A stretch of DNA of 64,000 nucleotides from Cytophagales bacterium UBA2561 (GTDB taxonomy: Bacteria; Bacteroidota; Bacteroidia; Cytophagales; Thermoflexibacteraceae): assembly GCA_002340355.1 (NCBI GenBank), contig DDLX01000028.1:310001-374000 (forward strand). Direction: 5' to 3'. Shown in pieces: positions 46,839 through 56,329 of this stretch. How positions within the stretch are numbered: position 1 is the stretch's first letter; each line of letters begins with the position of its first letter. The position numbers were made by a program, and so were the translations under genes. The notes beneath the pieces are model-generated. The model did not search any database and was not told the DNA's origin. It saw only the letters and a program-made list of their open reading frames with translations.

Positions 46839-47546
46839 ATGTCTATTTTGAAACGTAGTTTATGGTTTATTGGTGTTTTACTTTTATTTTTGACCGAAAT
46901 AATTGCACTTTATGCCCAAAGAGATGACTTTAATATACAGATTCCGCCTCCCTCCTACCCTATCCAGTTTGTAGAAGACTTTGCAAACCTACTTTCAGAT
47001 GCCGAAAAACGGATGCTTGAAGTCAAGTTACGCCGTTATGCTGATTCGACTTCCACTCAAATTGGTATTTTTACAACTGTTTCCATAGGTAATATTTCGA
47101 TAGAAGAGTTTAATTATCAATTAGCTAAGTCCAGAAAACTAGGAAGAAAAGACCAGAATAATGGCATTTGGATAATTATAGCACAAAAAGAAAGAAAAAC
47201 TCGAATTGGGGTCGGAAATGGAATTCAAGAAATTATTCCATATTATGAAACTCAAACCATTTTAGAAGACGAAATGATTCCTTTTTTTCAAAAGAACCAG
47301 TTTTATGAGGGATTAGATAAAGGAACAGAAACTATCTTTACGCGACTGTTAGGGCAATTTCAAACAAACACTAAATCAATAAGTAAAATGCACATTTTTC
47401 TCGGACTTGGATTAGGCATACTCGGTATTATTCTCATCGTAGTACTTGCTACCAAAAAAGATGAACCTAATGATTGGCTTCAATTCGAAACAAAAAAACA
47501 TTCCCAATCAAATTTTAGAGGAGGGGGAGCGAGTGGCTCTTGGTAG
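46839..47546 (+). CDS. TPM-domain (YgcG/Psb32-like) membrane protein
   Basis: The 235-residue protein has a signal peptide (to about residue 27, ALYAQR), then a TPM domain (about 38-175: 'VEDFANLLSDAEKRMLEVKL', 'NNGIWIIIAQKERKTRIGVG', 'FYEGLDKGTETIFTRLL'). One membrane helix follows (about 183-203), and the tail ends GGGASGSW, the glycine-rich end typical of this family. The family is linked to membrane or photosystem repair and sometimes has acid phosphatase activity; the bacterial role is unknown. It runs convergent to purF and is closed by a hairpin. Confidence 0.88.
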   Translation: MSILKRSLWFIGVLLLFLTEIIALYAQRDDFNIQIPPPSYPIQFVEDFANLLSDAEKRMLEVKLRRYADSTSTQIGIFTTVSIGNISIEEFNYQLAKSRKLGRKDQNNGIWIIIAQKERKTRIGVGNGIQEIIPYYETQTILEDEMIPFFQKNQFYEGLDKGTETIFTRLLGQFQTNTKSISKMHIFLGLGLGILGIILIVVLATKKDEPNDWLQFETKKHSQSNFRGGGASGSW

Positions 47547-47556
47547 TTCATTTTTT

Positions 47557-47602
47557 AAAACTAAACCTATCAAGGCTTTTAAAACTTGACGGGTTTAGTT
47601 TT
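47557..47602. terminator. Bidirectional terminator hairpin
   Basis: The arms at 47557-47574 and 47585-47602 pair over 18 positions with one wobble and one mismatch. A/T runs flank both sides, and the hairpin lies between convergent genes. Confidence 0.8.
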
Positions 47603-47608
47603 TAAAGT

Positions 47609-49516
47609 TTAGTAAGCTCGTTCTTTTCTTCCTTCCATATAATTAACAAATGCTTGATTTACAACCCGATTTCCACCAACCGTAGGATAGTTTCCTGTAA
47701 AATACCAATCCCCAAGATGGTTTGGGCATGCTCGGTGCAAATCTTCTACAGTTTGATAAATAACATGAATATCAGCTTTCACATGAGCAGGTCTCACTAA
47801 TTCGGCAATCATATCCGAAATTTCTTCATCTGTGAATAAATCATATAATTCCTTCACATGATTGGGCATTTTTTGGACATCGCCTCGTAATGATTTTTTA
47901 CATCTTTCATAAACCTCATCCATTTTATACAACTGCCCTGTTTTTTCAAGTAGTCGTTTCATAGCTCGAAAGGCAATGAACTCTCCCAATTTTGACATAT
48001 CAATTCCATAACAATCAGGATAACGAATCTGAGGAGCAGAGGAAACCACGACTATTTTTTTGGGTTTGAGTCGTTCTAGCATTGAGATGATACTTTTTTC
48101 AAGCGTTGTTCCTCTTACAATAGAGTCATCAATCACCACTACCGTATCCACCCGTTTCCGAACCACTTCGTAAGTCGTATCATACACGTGACTCACCAAA
48201 TAATCTCTCTGGCTATCTTCGGTAATAAAAGTTCTCAATTTGGCATCTTTAGTAACCAATTTTTCGACACGAGGACGGAAAGTCAGAATACGATGTAATT
48301 CTTTATCTGTCAAATGGTTACTACTTTCCTGAATCGCCTTTTTACGTTCTTCGATCAGGTAGGCTTCCATTGCTTTGAGCATCCCCAAAAAAGAAGTTTC
48401 TGCCGTATTCGGAATGTATGAAAAAATAGTATTTTCCAAGTCATAATTGACCGATTCTAAAATTCGAGGCACGACATATCTACCTAAATTTTTTCGTTCC
48501 CGATAAATATCAGGGTCAGAGCCTCTTGAAAAATAAATTCGTTCAAAACTACATGACTTTCGGGGCAATGACTCCTTAAAAGGTAACTCTTTATAGTTTC
48601 CTTGTGGGTCAATGATTAGGGCATGTGCGGGTGTAATTTCTTTAATGTCAGCGTATTCGGCATGCGAAAAAGCAGTTTTGATGGCAGGTTTTTCAGAGGC
48701 AACCACAATAACCTCATCATCAGCATAATAATAAGCAGGACGGATTCCAGCAGGATCTCTGGCAATAAAACTTGCACCATGTCCCATAATTCCTGCTAAC
48801 GTATAGCCTCCATCAAAATCTTTGGAAGAACGTTTAATCACATTCTGAACATCTATTGATTGATGAGTCAATCGGGTAATTTCTTGTTCATCATCAATAC
48901 CCTCCGATTGGTAATGTCGAATCCACTTATCATTCTCCAAATCCAAAAAATGTCCCACTTTTTCGAGCACTGTCGTCGTATCATTTTTATCTTTGGGATG
49001 TTGCCCTACGCTAACCAGTTTCTCGAATAACTCATCGACATTCGTCATATTAAAATTTCCTGCCATCGCCAACGACCGACTTCGCCAATTACTTCGGCGG
49101 ATGAAGGGATGACAAGCCGCAAGCGAATTTTTTCCATGTGTCCCGTACCGTAAATGTCCTAACAAAATTTCACCCGTAAAAGGTAAATTTTCTTGTACCC
49201 ATTTCGACTTAAAGTACTTTTTAGGATGTTTGACTTGGGCTTTATTGGCTTTAATCGTCAATTTCTCGAAAATATCATCAATTGGATTTTTGGCAATTGA
49301 CCGACTTCGGTGTAAATACCGTTTTCCGGGAGCTTGATTAATGGCAACACTTACTAAGCCCACTCCATCCTGTCCTCGGTTATGTTGTTTTTGCATCAAT
49401 AAATACATCTTATTGACTGCATACATCGGTGTACGATATTTTTCGAGGTAATACGCAAAAGGTTTTCGGAGGCGAACTAGAGCAATGCCACACTCATGTT
49501 TGATAAAATCACTCAT
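47609..49516 (-). CDS. purF: Amidophosphoribosyltransferase-like glutamine amidotransferase (long form)
   Basis: The 635-residue protein has an N-terminal Ntn glutaminase. Removal of 'MSDFIKHE' would expose Cys9 ('CGIALVRL') as the nucleophile. Further glutaminase markers are 'QHNRGQDGVGL' and 'LGHLRYGTHG'. The C-terminal PRTase has the PRPP loop 'VVVIDDSIVRGTTLEKS'. It would make phosphoribosylamine in the first purine step. The protein is about 130-160 residues longer than typical PurF, with extra sequence in the middle; this long form occurs in Bacteroidota. A second, standard PurF may exist elsewhere. It is a single gene followed by a terminator. Confidence 0.85.
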   Translation of the reverse strand: MSDFIKHECGIALVRLRKPFAYYLEKYRTPMYAVNKMYLLMQKQHNRGQDGVGLVSVAINQAPGKRYLHRSRSIAKNPIDDIFEKLTIKANKAQVKHPKKYFKSKWVQENLPFTGEILLGHLRYGTHGKNSLAACHPFIRRSNWRSRSLAMAGNFNMTNVDELFEKLVSVGQHPKDKNDTTTVLEKVGHFLDLENDKWIRHYQSEGIDDEQEITRLTHQSIDVQNVIKRSSKDFDGGYTLAGIMGHGASFIARDPAGIRPAYYYADDEVIVVASEKPAIKTAFSHAEYADIKEITPAHALIIDPQGNYKELPFKESLPRKSCSFERIYFSRGSDPDIYRERKNLGRYVVPRILESVNYDLENTIFSYIPNTAETSFLGMLKAMEAYLIEERKKAIQESSNHLTDKELHRILTFRPRVEKLVTKDAKLRTFITEDSQRDYLVSHVYDTTYEVVRKRVDTVVVIDDSIVRGTTLEKSIISMLERLKPKKIVVVSSAPQIRYPDCYGIDMSKLGEFIAFRAMKRLLEKTGQLYKMDEVYERCKKSLRGDVQKMPNHVKELYDLFTDEEISDMIAELVRPAHVKADIHVIYQTVEDLHRACPNHLGDWYFTGNYPTVGGNRVVNQAFVNYMEGRKERAY

Positions 49517-49731
49517 GGGGAATCCTTAATTTAGGTAAGAGGCAAAGATACAAAACCTTGCTTTTTTTGCATTTGCTTGCTCTTTTTTGTTTGAAATTCC
49601 TAGAACAAATTCTCAAGAAATGGTCTTTATTCAATAATATTGAAGGTGATTGTTCTATCCTTCTTTGGATATTTCAGTCAAACGAATGAGATAAAAATAA
49701 GCGATAATAAAGTTTAGAGAATAAGATTTCA

Positions 49732-51639
49732 TCATTCTGTCATAGAAGGCGAAAAATCAGGCTGAAAACGAGTGTGCCAATCTTGAAACACCAACAATGC
49801 CCAAACATGATTTTGGTCATAGCTTCCACGATTAAAAATAGTACTTTTCAAGGATTGAATGTATTTTAAATCAAAAATCCCTTCCGAAGCAATTCGTTCA
49901 TCATTCAACCAATCATTTTCAATTTTTTCACGCAAAACTGTCTGGAAACCTTGCATTAAAGGAACATCAAAGCCTTTTTTGGGACGTTTATATAATTCTT
50001 TGGGTAAAATATATCGAAAAGCATCTTGTAATATTCGCTTCTTCATCCGATGATTAATTTTATAATCAGAAGACAACGAAAAGGCAAACTCAACTAAATG
50101 ATGATCTAAAAATGGAACTCGAACTTCTAAGGAATTTGCCATTGAAGCCATATCCACTTTGTGGAGCATATCATTGGACAAAAGGGTCTGAACATCCTTC
50201 TGTAAAATCTCATTTAAATCTTTTTCCTGAATTGTTGATAAAATACCATTCTTGAAAGAGTTATATTTTTCAAAGTCAATTCGAGCTTGTATTTCGGGGG
50301 TAAAAATAGATTTAGCTTGTTTTTCATTGATAAAAGTACTCAGATACCAATACCGCTCTTGAGCCGACTTATTAGCACTTTCAGAAAATCGATGAAATTG
50401 GCGGAATTTATTGGTTAGAAAGGAATTACGAGAACGGGGTAATTTCTCTAAAAGTCCTAAATTATTTTTCAAGATGTTCGCTAAAAATCCACCTTGTCGC
50501 ACTTTAAACTCCCCTAAATATTTATTGTACCCTGCAAAAAGCTCATCTGCACCATCTCCAGAAAGTGCAACTGTTATTTTCTTACGAGTTCGTTGGCTAA
50601 GAATATAAAATGGTATCGCTGAAGAATCCGCAAAAGGTTCTCCTAAAAATGGTAATAACTCAAAAATAGCTTCAAATAAATCGTCATTAGTCAATTTAAA
50701 AACCGTATGTTGAGTCCTAAATTTTTTAGCTACGGCTTCGGCATAAGGTGTTTCATCAAAAAAAGAATTATTTTTGTATCCAATTGAGAAAGTTTGTAAA
50801 TTAGTTGTATATTTTGAAGCCAATGCTGTGATCACAGAAGAATCAATTCCACCACTCAGAAATGTTCCCAAAGGCACATCCGAAATCAGGCGTTTTTGTA
50901 CCGCATTGTCTAATAAACTAACCAGTTGAGTTTGGGCGTTCTGATAAGAAATCGGTTGAATTTCAGAAGGGACTTCGTAATATTTTTCAATTTTCAGATC
51001 TCTACCTTTCAAGGTCATAAAATGAGCAGGCAACAACTTAAATACATTCTGAAAAATCGTCTGAGGAGCAGGTACATAGTGAAATTGAAAATATTGATAA
51101 AGTGCTGTTAAATCTACTTTTGGTGACAAGTTAAAACCCTTCAAAGCCGAAAGTTCGGAGGCAAACAAAAATTTATCTTCATCTAAATAATACAAAAATG
51201 GTTTAATCCCAAATCGGTCTCTTGCCATAAATAAACTATCCTCTTGTTGGTCATAAATCGCAAAAGCAAAAAAGCCATTCAGACGTTCTAAGCACTTTTC
51301 TTTTTCATGGATATAAAGATATAATAAAATCTCTGTATCCGTTTCAGAATTAAAAACAATTCCTTTATTAATTAACTCATTTTTAAGTATTTGATAATTA
51401 AATATTTCTCCATTAAAACAAATTGTATAACGCCCTGATCTATCAGTCATAGGTTGTCTTCCATCCATAGATAAATCTAAAATTGAAAGTCGACGATGCC
51501 CAAAACCCATTCTATTCTCATTAAAAAGGTAACTCAAATCGGGACCTCGGTGTGTCATTTTATTATTGGCATTTCCCAAATTAATGCCAAATAAACGACC
51601 AATTTCATTAAAAGCATAAAAGCCTGTTATTCCACACAT
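49732..51639 (-). CDS. asnB: Asparagine synthase (glutamine-hydrolysing)
   Basis: I start at the ATG at 51639 so that the sequence reads MCGITGFYAF and Cys2 becomes the glutaminase nucleophile; a frame start at 51711 would block it. The 635-residue protein has the class II glutaminase domain (2-200: 'MTHRGPDLSY', 'GHRRLSILDLS', 'FNGEIFNY') and an asparagine synthetase domain with the PPi loop 'LSGGIDSSVITA' and 'SGDGADELFAGYNKYL'. It makes Asn, or amidates a surface-sugar or peptide substrate in the relatives found in polysaccharide loci; no such locus is here. A divergent metalloregulator gene starts 110 bp away. Confidence 0.9.
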   Translation of the reverse strand: MCGITGFYAFNEIGRLFGINLGNANNKMTHRGPDLSYLFNENRMGFGHRRLSILDLSMDGRQPMTDRSGRYTICFNGEIFNYQILKNELINKGIVFNSETDTEILLYLYIHEKEKCLERLNGFFAFAIYDQQEDSLFMARDRFGIKPFLYYLDEDKFLFASELSALKGFNLSPKVDLTALYQYFQFHYVPAPQTIFQNVFKLLPAHFMTLKGRDLKIEKYYEVPSEIQPISYQNAQTQLVSLLDNAVQKRLISDVPLGTFLSGGIDSSVITALASKYTTNLQTFSIGYKNNSFFDETPYAEAVAKKFRTQHTVFKLTNDDLFEAIFELLPFLGEPFADSSAIPFYILSQRTRKKITVALSGDGADELFAGYNKYLGEFKVRQGGFLANILKNNLGLLEKLPRSRNSFLTNKFRQFHRFSESANKSAQERYWYLSTFINEKQAKSIFTPEIQARIDFEKYNSFKNGILSTIQEKDLNEILQKDVQTLLSNDMLHKVDMASMANSLEVRVPFLDHHLVEFAFSLSSDYKINHRMKKRILQDAFRYILPKELYKRPKKGFDVPLMQGFQTVLREKIENDWLNDERIASEGIFDLKYIQSLKSTIFNRGSYDQNHVWALLVFQDWHTRFQPDFSPSMTE

Positions 51640-51748
51640 GAAACTATAATTCGGTGATGAAGTGTGCCAAAAAATAAAGCAAAAACTTGTAAATCTAATT
51701 TTTTTTTTCAATATTGAAACAAATTTTTGCTATTATATTAACTGAAAG

Positions 51749-52432
51749 ATGCCTACGTATAGTTTTGCTGAGGAAAATTATCTAAAAGCGATTTATTTTT
51801 TGACTCAAGGAGAGTCCGAAGCGAGTACTTCTGCGGTTGCCGAATATTTACACACTAAACCCGCTTCGGTGAGTGATATGGTCAAAAAGTTAGCCGACAA
51901 GGATTTGGTGCATCATGTCCGTTATAAGGGAGCAGGGCTAACTCCCGAAGGCAAAAGGGTTGCTTTGCAAATTATCCGAAAACATCGGCTTTGGGAAGTT
52001 TTTTTGGTCGAAAAGCTCAAATTTAATTGGTATCAAGTCCATGAAGTAGCCGAGCAACTGGAACATATAAAATCTCCCTTGTTGATTTCTCGATTGGACG
52101 AATTTTTAGGACATCCCACTCATGATCCACATGGTGATCCTATTCCTGATGCTCAAGGCGAACTCCCTGAGAATCACAGAAAAATTCCGCTTTATGAAGC
52201 CGAATTAAATAAACGACTGACTGTTATGGGTGTAAAAGATTCTTCGTCCAATTTTTTAAAGTATTTAGACAAAATTGGAATTTATATTGGTGCAAGACTC
52301 GAAATATTAGATAAAATTGAGTATGATGGTTCCTCAGAAGTGTTGTTAGATGCCTCTAAAACTGTTTTGATGTCTCGTGAAGTAGCTTATAATATTTTGG
52401 TTGAGGATACCCTCCTAACTTCTTCTACATAA
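51749..52432 (+). CDS. DtxR/MntR-family metal-dependent regulator
   Basis: The 227-residue protein has an N-terminal winged helix ('ENYLKAIYFL', 'TSAVAEYLHTKPASVSDMVK', 'LTPEGKRVAL') and a metal-binding dimerisation domain (about 75-140). The latter has the His/Glu-rich 'RKHRLWEVFL', 'VHEVAEQLEHI' and 'GHPTHDPHGDPIP'. A C-terminal SH3-like FeoA domain spans about 155-225. It should repress Mn2+ or Fe2+ uptake genes when metal is bound. No metal transporter is adjacent, so its targets lie elsewhere. It is divergent from asnB. Confidence 0.92.
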   Translation: MPTYSFAEENYLKAIYFLTQGESEASTSAVAEYLHTKPASVSDMVKKLADKDLVHHVRYKGAGLTPEGKRVALQIIRKHRLWEVFLVEKLKFNWYQVHEVAEQLEHIKSPLLISRLDEFLGHPTHDPHGDPIPDAQGELPENHRKIPLYEAELNKRLTVMGVKDSSSNFLKYLDKIGIYIGARLEILDKIEYDGSSEVLLDASKTVLMSREVAYNILVEDTLLTSST

Positions 52433-52467
52433 AATCCTCCAAAAATTAATAAAACGCTATAAATCCT

Positions 52468-52475
52468 TATCTTTG
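52468..52475 (+). promoter_or_regulatory. -7 promoter element for the BatA pair
   Basis: TATCTTTG matches TAnnTTTG exactly and lies 29 nt before the ATG at 52505. No consensus -33 element is seen. Confidence 0.55.
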
Positions 52476-52504
52476 TCCTTATGATTTGGGTTAATTAGAC
52501 ATAA

Positions 52505-53413
52505 ATGAAGCAGTTTTTTCTTTGGTTTTTTATTGGAATTAATATATTGATAGTCAATAATTTACAAGCGCAAGAATTGGAAATTGAACAGCGTTTGCTC
52601 AGGGATACTGTCAAAACAGGGGAACACTTTCGGTATATTCTGAAAGTTTCCTATCCTATTGATACTGAGTTATTTTTTCCTGACTCAGCAGATACAAAAG
52701 CCTACAAACCATTACTTTTTATTGATAAAGTTTATGCACCAACTGTGACTCAGGATTCAATAAGTACAGATAGTGTTACTTATAAATTTGCGTGCCTTTT
52801 CGAAACGGATTCGGTACAAGAAATTCGACTACCCATTTATATTTTTAAGGATGGAGATACATTAATAGCTGATACTGAGCCGATTTTGCTTTATTTAGCT
52901 CCTTCTTTAAAGAAACCTATTGATAAGGCTGCTCAAGTTCAATTGATTGAAAATATGGAGTGGAGAAAATTACCTTCCCAGTTTAATTACCCATACTTAG
53001 TTTTAACTATTTTTGGCGTAATTATTCTCATTGGAGTCATTCTTTGGGCATTTGGTGATAATTTTCAACGCACTTATCGCCTCAAACGTTTGCGCCGTCA
53101 ATATGACAGATTTATGAGTGAATATGATGAAATCATTGCCTCTGAAAAAGATATTTCTATTACGGAACATGGACTCAGTATTTGGAAAGCTTATTTAGAA
53201 GATATTAAAAATCAACCTTTTACGAGCTATACTTCAAAAGAAATTGCTCAAATTATCCCAAATGAAGAGTTAAATATATCACTTAAAAATATTGACCGTG
53301 CCATCTACGGAAATTTATTTGATGAGAAAACTGATGAAGCACTCAAAACACTAAAAAACTATGCTTCAAGGATTTATGATGATAAAATAAAAGAAATCAA
53401 AGATGCCCGATAG
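52505..53413 (+). CDS. Exported membrane protein of the Bat (aerotolerance) type, DUF4381-like
   Basis: The 302-residue protein has a signal peptide (to about 23, LQAQ), a periplasmic beta-rich domain (25-155: 'LRDTVKTGEHFRYILKVSYP') and one membrane helix (163-184). A cytoplasmic helical part follows (190-302). This layout matches the protein that precedes BatA in Bacteroidota bat operons. The 3' end overlaps the VWA gene by 11 bp, which implies translational coupling. I recognise no catalytic motif, so a structural or regulatory role in a VWA complex is inferred. Confidence 0.7.
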   Translation: MKQFFLWFFIGINILIVNNLQAQELEIEQRLLRDTVKTGEHFRYILKVSYPIDTELFFPDSADTKAYKPLLFIDKVYAPTVTQDSISTDSVTYKFACLFETDSVQEIRLPIYIFKDGDTLIADTEPILLYLAPSLKKPIDKAAQVQLIENMEWRKLPSQFNYPYLVLTIFGVIILIGVILWAFGDNFQRTYRLKRLRRQYDRFMSEYDEIIASEKDISITEHGLSIWKAYLEDIKNQPFTSYTSKEIAQIIPNEELNISLKNIDRAIYGNLFDEKTDEALKTLKNYASRIYDDKIKEIKDAR

Positions 53414-54452
53414 TTTATTCGAAGATATTCTTCAGCTTTTTACGTTAGAATGGTTCTTGCCTGAAACATTTGAGGAATACCATTGGGATAATCCAACGTT
53501 TTTATATGTTTTAGTATTATTACCGATTGTATTTTTAGGACGAGAAATAGTCACGTGGCGATATCGTCAACGCTTAGAAATTGCACTTTCTTCAGACCAT
53601 TTTTCAGATCCTATCACCATTTTACGTCATTTACAAGGCTTCCTTTTTGTTTCTTTTTTGGCATTTATAGTTTTAGCATTGGCACGCCCCCAACGAACCG
53701 ATGAAAAAGTAGAGCGTGAAACAGAAGGCATTGATATCATTTTGGCACTAGATCTATCCGAATCAATGGAAGCTCGTGATTTACGCCCCAATCGTCTAGA
53801 AAAAGTAAAACAAACTGCCTTAGAGTTTATTAATGGACGTTTTCAGGACAGAATTGGAGTCGTCATTTTTGCTGAAGAAGCTTACTCTTTATCTCCTCTA
53901 ACGACTGATTACGACTTATTACGAGCAAATATTGAGGCAGATGTTCGATTTGGTCGAATTTCTGGTGGTGGTACAGCTATTGGAAGTGCTTTGGGTGTAG
54001 CAATTAATCGAATGAAAGGTTCTAAATCTAAGTCTAAAGTCATTATTTTATTGAGTGACGGCGAGAATACCGCAGGAAATCTTGACCCCAAAATGGCAGC
54101 TCAACTAGCACAGGATTATAATATTAAAATTCATACGATTGCCGTCGGACGACAAGGACCTGTACAAGTCCCAACTCTTACAGGAATACAATTAGTTCAG
54201 AATGCAGTAGATACTTTATTATTACGAGAAATTGCTCAAATTGGAAAGGGGCATTATTTTCAAGCAACCGATAATCGAGCATTAGAAAATATTTTTAAGA
54301 AGATTGATACCTACGAAAAAGCTGAAATCAAGGAAACTCGTTTTAAGGACACCAAAGATTATTATCGAATTTATCTGAGTTGGGGAATTATCTGTTTTCT
54401 AATTTGGTTGGGATTGAAAAATACGTTCATTTCTAACGCTTTAGAAGATTAA
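53403..54452 (+). CDS. batA: BatA-like von Willebrand factor A membrane protein
   Basis: The 349-residue protein has two N-terminal membrane helices (about 33-48 and 77-96), then a VWA domain (about 108-300) with an intact MIDAS motif D117-x-S119-x-S121 ('LALDLSESMEARD'), 'SPLTTDYDLL' and 'LLSDGENTAG'. A C-terminal helix lies at about 325-345. The 'RPQRTDEKVERETEGIDI' linker is characteristic of BatA/BatB. In other Bacteroidota, BatA works with MoxR, a DUF58 protein, BatB and BatD in stress or aerotolerance. Only the upstream coupled gene is present here; MoxR, DUF58, BatB and BatC are not in the window. Confidence 0.85.
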   Translation: MPDSLFEDILQLFTLEWFLPETFEEYHWDNPTFLYVLVLLPIVFLGREIVTWRYRQRLEIALSSDHFSDPITILRHLQGFLFVSFLAFIVLALARPQRTDEKVERETEGIDIILALDLSESMEARDLRPNRLEKVKQTALEFINGRFQDRIGVVIFAEEAYSLSPLTTDYDLLRANIEADVRFGRISGGGTAIGSALGVAINRMKGSKSKSKVIILLSDGENTAGNLDPKMAAQLAQDYNIKIHTIAVGRQGPVQVPTLTGIQLVQNAVDTLLLREIAQIGKGHYFQATDNRALENIFKKIDTYEKAEIKETRFKDTKDYYRIYLSWGIICFLIWLGLKNTFISNALED

Positions 54453-54693
54453 TTTTTCACATTTTTCAGCTCGCAGCGAATAAACAAGTATTTAAACTTT
54501 TATCATTTATTTGACTTAAATACTTGATACTAATAGACCTTATCACGATTTGTTTTTATGGATTCAAAATCATTCTTGGTTCTATTCTACTATCTGATTA
54601 CATACATCCTGATAAAAGAAACGTGATAATCGTCATTGATTTGGTATGATTTACGTCTAAAAAACATCATTTTATATTAATCCTGTAATTTTT

Positions 54694-55476
54694 ATGTACA
54701 AATTTATCGCTTTTGGGTTTTTGACGATACTACTCGGTACAAGTTGCACAAATCCGCCTTCCGAGCAACCACCTAAAACTAATGCTCCCGAAGGGCTTAC
54801 ACATTTCTTAAAAAAATTTCCTGAGTTAGAGCTACCTTATAAAATGATGACTGACCCCACCAATACGTCCTCTAACCATACCGTCTTAACAGATTTATTG
54901 GCAGAAAATTACGAAATTGACACCTTAGAAATAGCTGATTTTGAACTAAATACAAGCATAGGAGAATTAGATTCACTCCGAGAAGATTCCGTAATGATTT
55001 CTAAATTTAAGTTTTATGCACTTGGAAAAGTCTATGACAAAGACCATCGAACAGCCCTTTTATATGGGCGTGCCGATGCTGAGACTGAAGAAAATTTCAC
55101 CGTTTTTTTAGCAACTTACGATGAAACAGGTCACAAGGTAGATGAGGTTATTTTTCATCGCCCTTTACATTTGCTTCCTCCCAGAGATTTACGCCGTATT
55201 TCTGAAATTGGAATTGACTCAGTAATCAAATTAGTTCAAATTCATGAAGAACATAAACTGGTTAATGATGATGAGGAATATATGAAACTGGAAAGCCAAA
55301 CAGCTCATGAGCTTTCATATAGTTTACTAGCAGATGGAAAAATAAAATTAAATGAGGAAAGCGATCGAAAACTGACCGCCAAAGAAATCCAAGAAGCTCG
55401 TACAACCGATAGCCTTCGACAGATAGAAACTGAAGCCAATTCTGATAGTAGTCAAAATATTGGAAGTACAAAATAA
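54694..55476 (+). CDS. Predicted lipoprotein, unknown function
   Basis: The 260-residue protein has a lipobox LGTSC (Cys at about residue 18) followed by a Pro-rich linker ('TNPPSEQPPKTNAPEG'). The rest is acidic and charged, with a compact middle ('SKFKFYALGKVYDKDHRTAL') and a low-complexity, Glu-rich C-terminal helix. I recognise no family. A weak inverted repeat (CAAGTATTTAA, 54485-54495 and 54516-54526) lies in the gap before it. A convergent STAS-like gene ends 4 bp after it. Confidence 0.6.
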   Translation: MYKFIAFGFLTILLGTSCTNPPSEQPPKTNAPEGLTHFLKKFPELELPYKMMTDPTNTSSNHTVLTDLLAENYEIDTLEIADFELNTSIGELDSLREDSVMISKFKFYALGKVYDKDHRTALLYGRADAETEENFTVFLATYDETGHKVDEVIFHRPLHLLPPRDLRRISEIGIDSVIKLVQIHEEHKLVNDDEEYMKLESQTAHELSYSLLADGKIKLNEESDRKLTAKEIQEARTTDSLRQIETEANSDSSQNIGSTK

Positions 55477-55480
55477 GGTT

Positions 55481-55885
55481 CTACCTTTTAAGCCATGCTA
55501 TAGCATTTTTTTCACTACTAAAATACCTAATTTGGAATGCTGTAGCATTGCTTTCTTCCAATACTTGCTCAATAGATAATTGTGCGATAACTTCTGAACT
55601 AACCAAAAAAGCAATCTTTTGAATTCCTGCCTTCGCTAACTTAGGAAAGATGGTATAATTTGTCCAATCTTGCATTTCAATCGTAATTGTATATAGAAAG
55701 TCAACTGATTTAATTAGGTGGTAGTTAGGACGATAAATTTGTACTAGCTCGACAAATTGTAACATATCCGTTTTATAATCTTCATCTTCCATATCTTCCG
55801 TACTCGGAAACCAAGTATTGGTAATAATTTGATGAGTGGTATTGAGTGTTATTTCTACAAAATTACTTTCATAAAGCTTTGTCAT
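55481..55885 (-). CDS. STAS/SpoIIAA-like protein
   Basis: The 134-residue protein follows the pattern of a Cytophagales SpoIIAA-like family. It has an N-terminal 'YESNFVEITLNTTHQIITNT', a Trp, a middle helix with 'YHLIKSVDFLYTITIEMQDW', and the ending 'FQIRYFSSEKNAIAWLKR' (the F.....A..WL closing motif). The STAS-type beta-alpha fold is likely. There is no phospho-Ser anti-sigma motif that I can recognise, so a classical partner-switch role is not assigned. Confidence 0.55.
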   Translation of the reverse strand: MTKLYESNFVEITLNTTHQIITNTWFPSTEDMEDEDYKTDMLQFVELVQIYRPNYHLIKSVDFLYTITIEMQDWTNYTIFPKLAKAGIQKIAFLVSSEVIAQLSIEQVLEESNATAFQIRYFSSEKNAIAWLKR

Positions 55886-56329
55886 GACAAAATCCTAGAT
55901 TAAAAATTTCAGATAAACTCTTACCAACAACCTTTTTGAGCATCAAAGACTATCAATACCAAAAATGCTGAATTTGAGTTGCTAAATATAGATAAGAACT
56001 AGCTTATTATAAAATTTGTCACCCTACTATCAAATAGAAATATCTTGATATGTTCTAAAACTTCTAGTATTTTATCTTTGATCAGATGTGCATCTATTTT
56101 TAACATTTTCATTTCAATTAAGGCTTCGGTTAACAAACCAAAAAGAATACAGTTTTTTGAGATTTTTATTCCAAATGGTTTTAAAAAACATATCATTTAA
56201 TTAATTTTGAGTGTATTTATATATTACAAATTTTTTATATATAAACTATAAATCACTGAAAATCAATCATAAAATACCAATTTAAATAACATTTAACTTT
56301 TATTAAAGAATATTATCTATAAAAACTAT
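55886..56329. other. Intergenic region, no supported gene
   Basis: This 444-bp AT-rich stretch lies between divergent genes. A leftward 65-codon frame at 55999-56196 reads MICFLKPFGIKISKNCILFG and continues with amphipathic helices. It has no recognisable family, promoter or ribosome binding site, so I keep it only as a weak possibility. Confidence 0.35.

Noticed and set aside
51640..51711. Upstream start of asparagine synthase
   Set aside because: It would bury the Cys2 nucleophile; the ATG at 51639 gives MCGITGF.
54485..54526. CAAGTATTTAA inverted repeat as a terminator
   Set aside because: The 20-nt loop and AT-rich stem are close to what such AT-rich DNA gives by chance, and no T tract follows.
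55999..56196. Leftward 65-codon frame between the STAS-like gene and argF'
   Set aside because: No family, promoter or ribosome binding site; kept only as a weak note in the intergenic entry.
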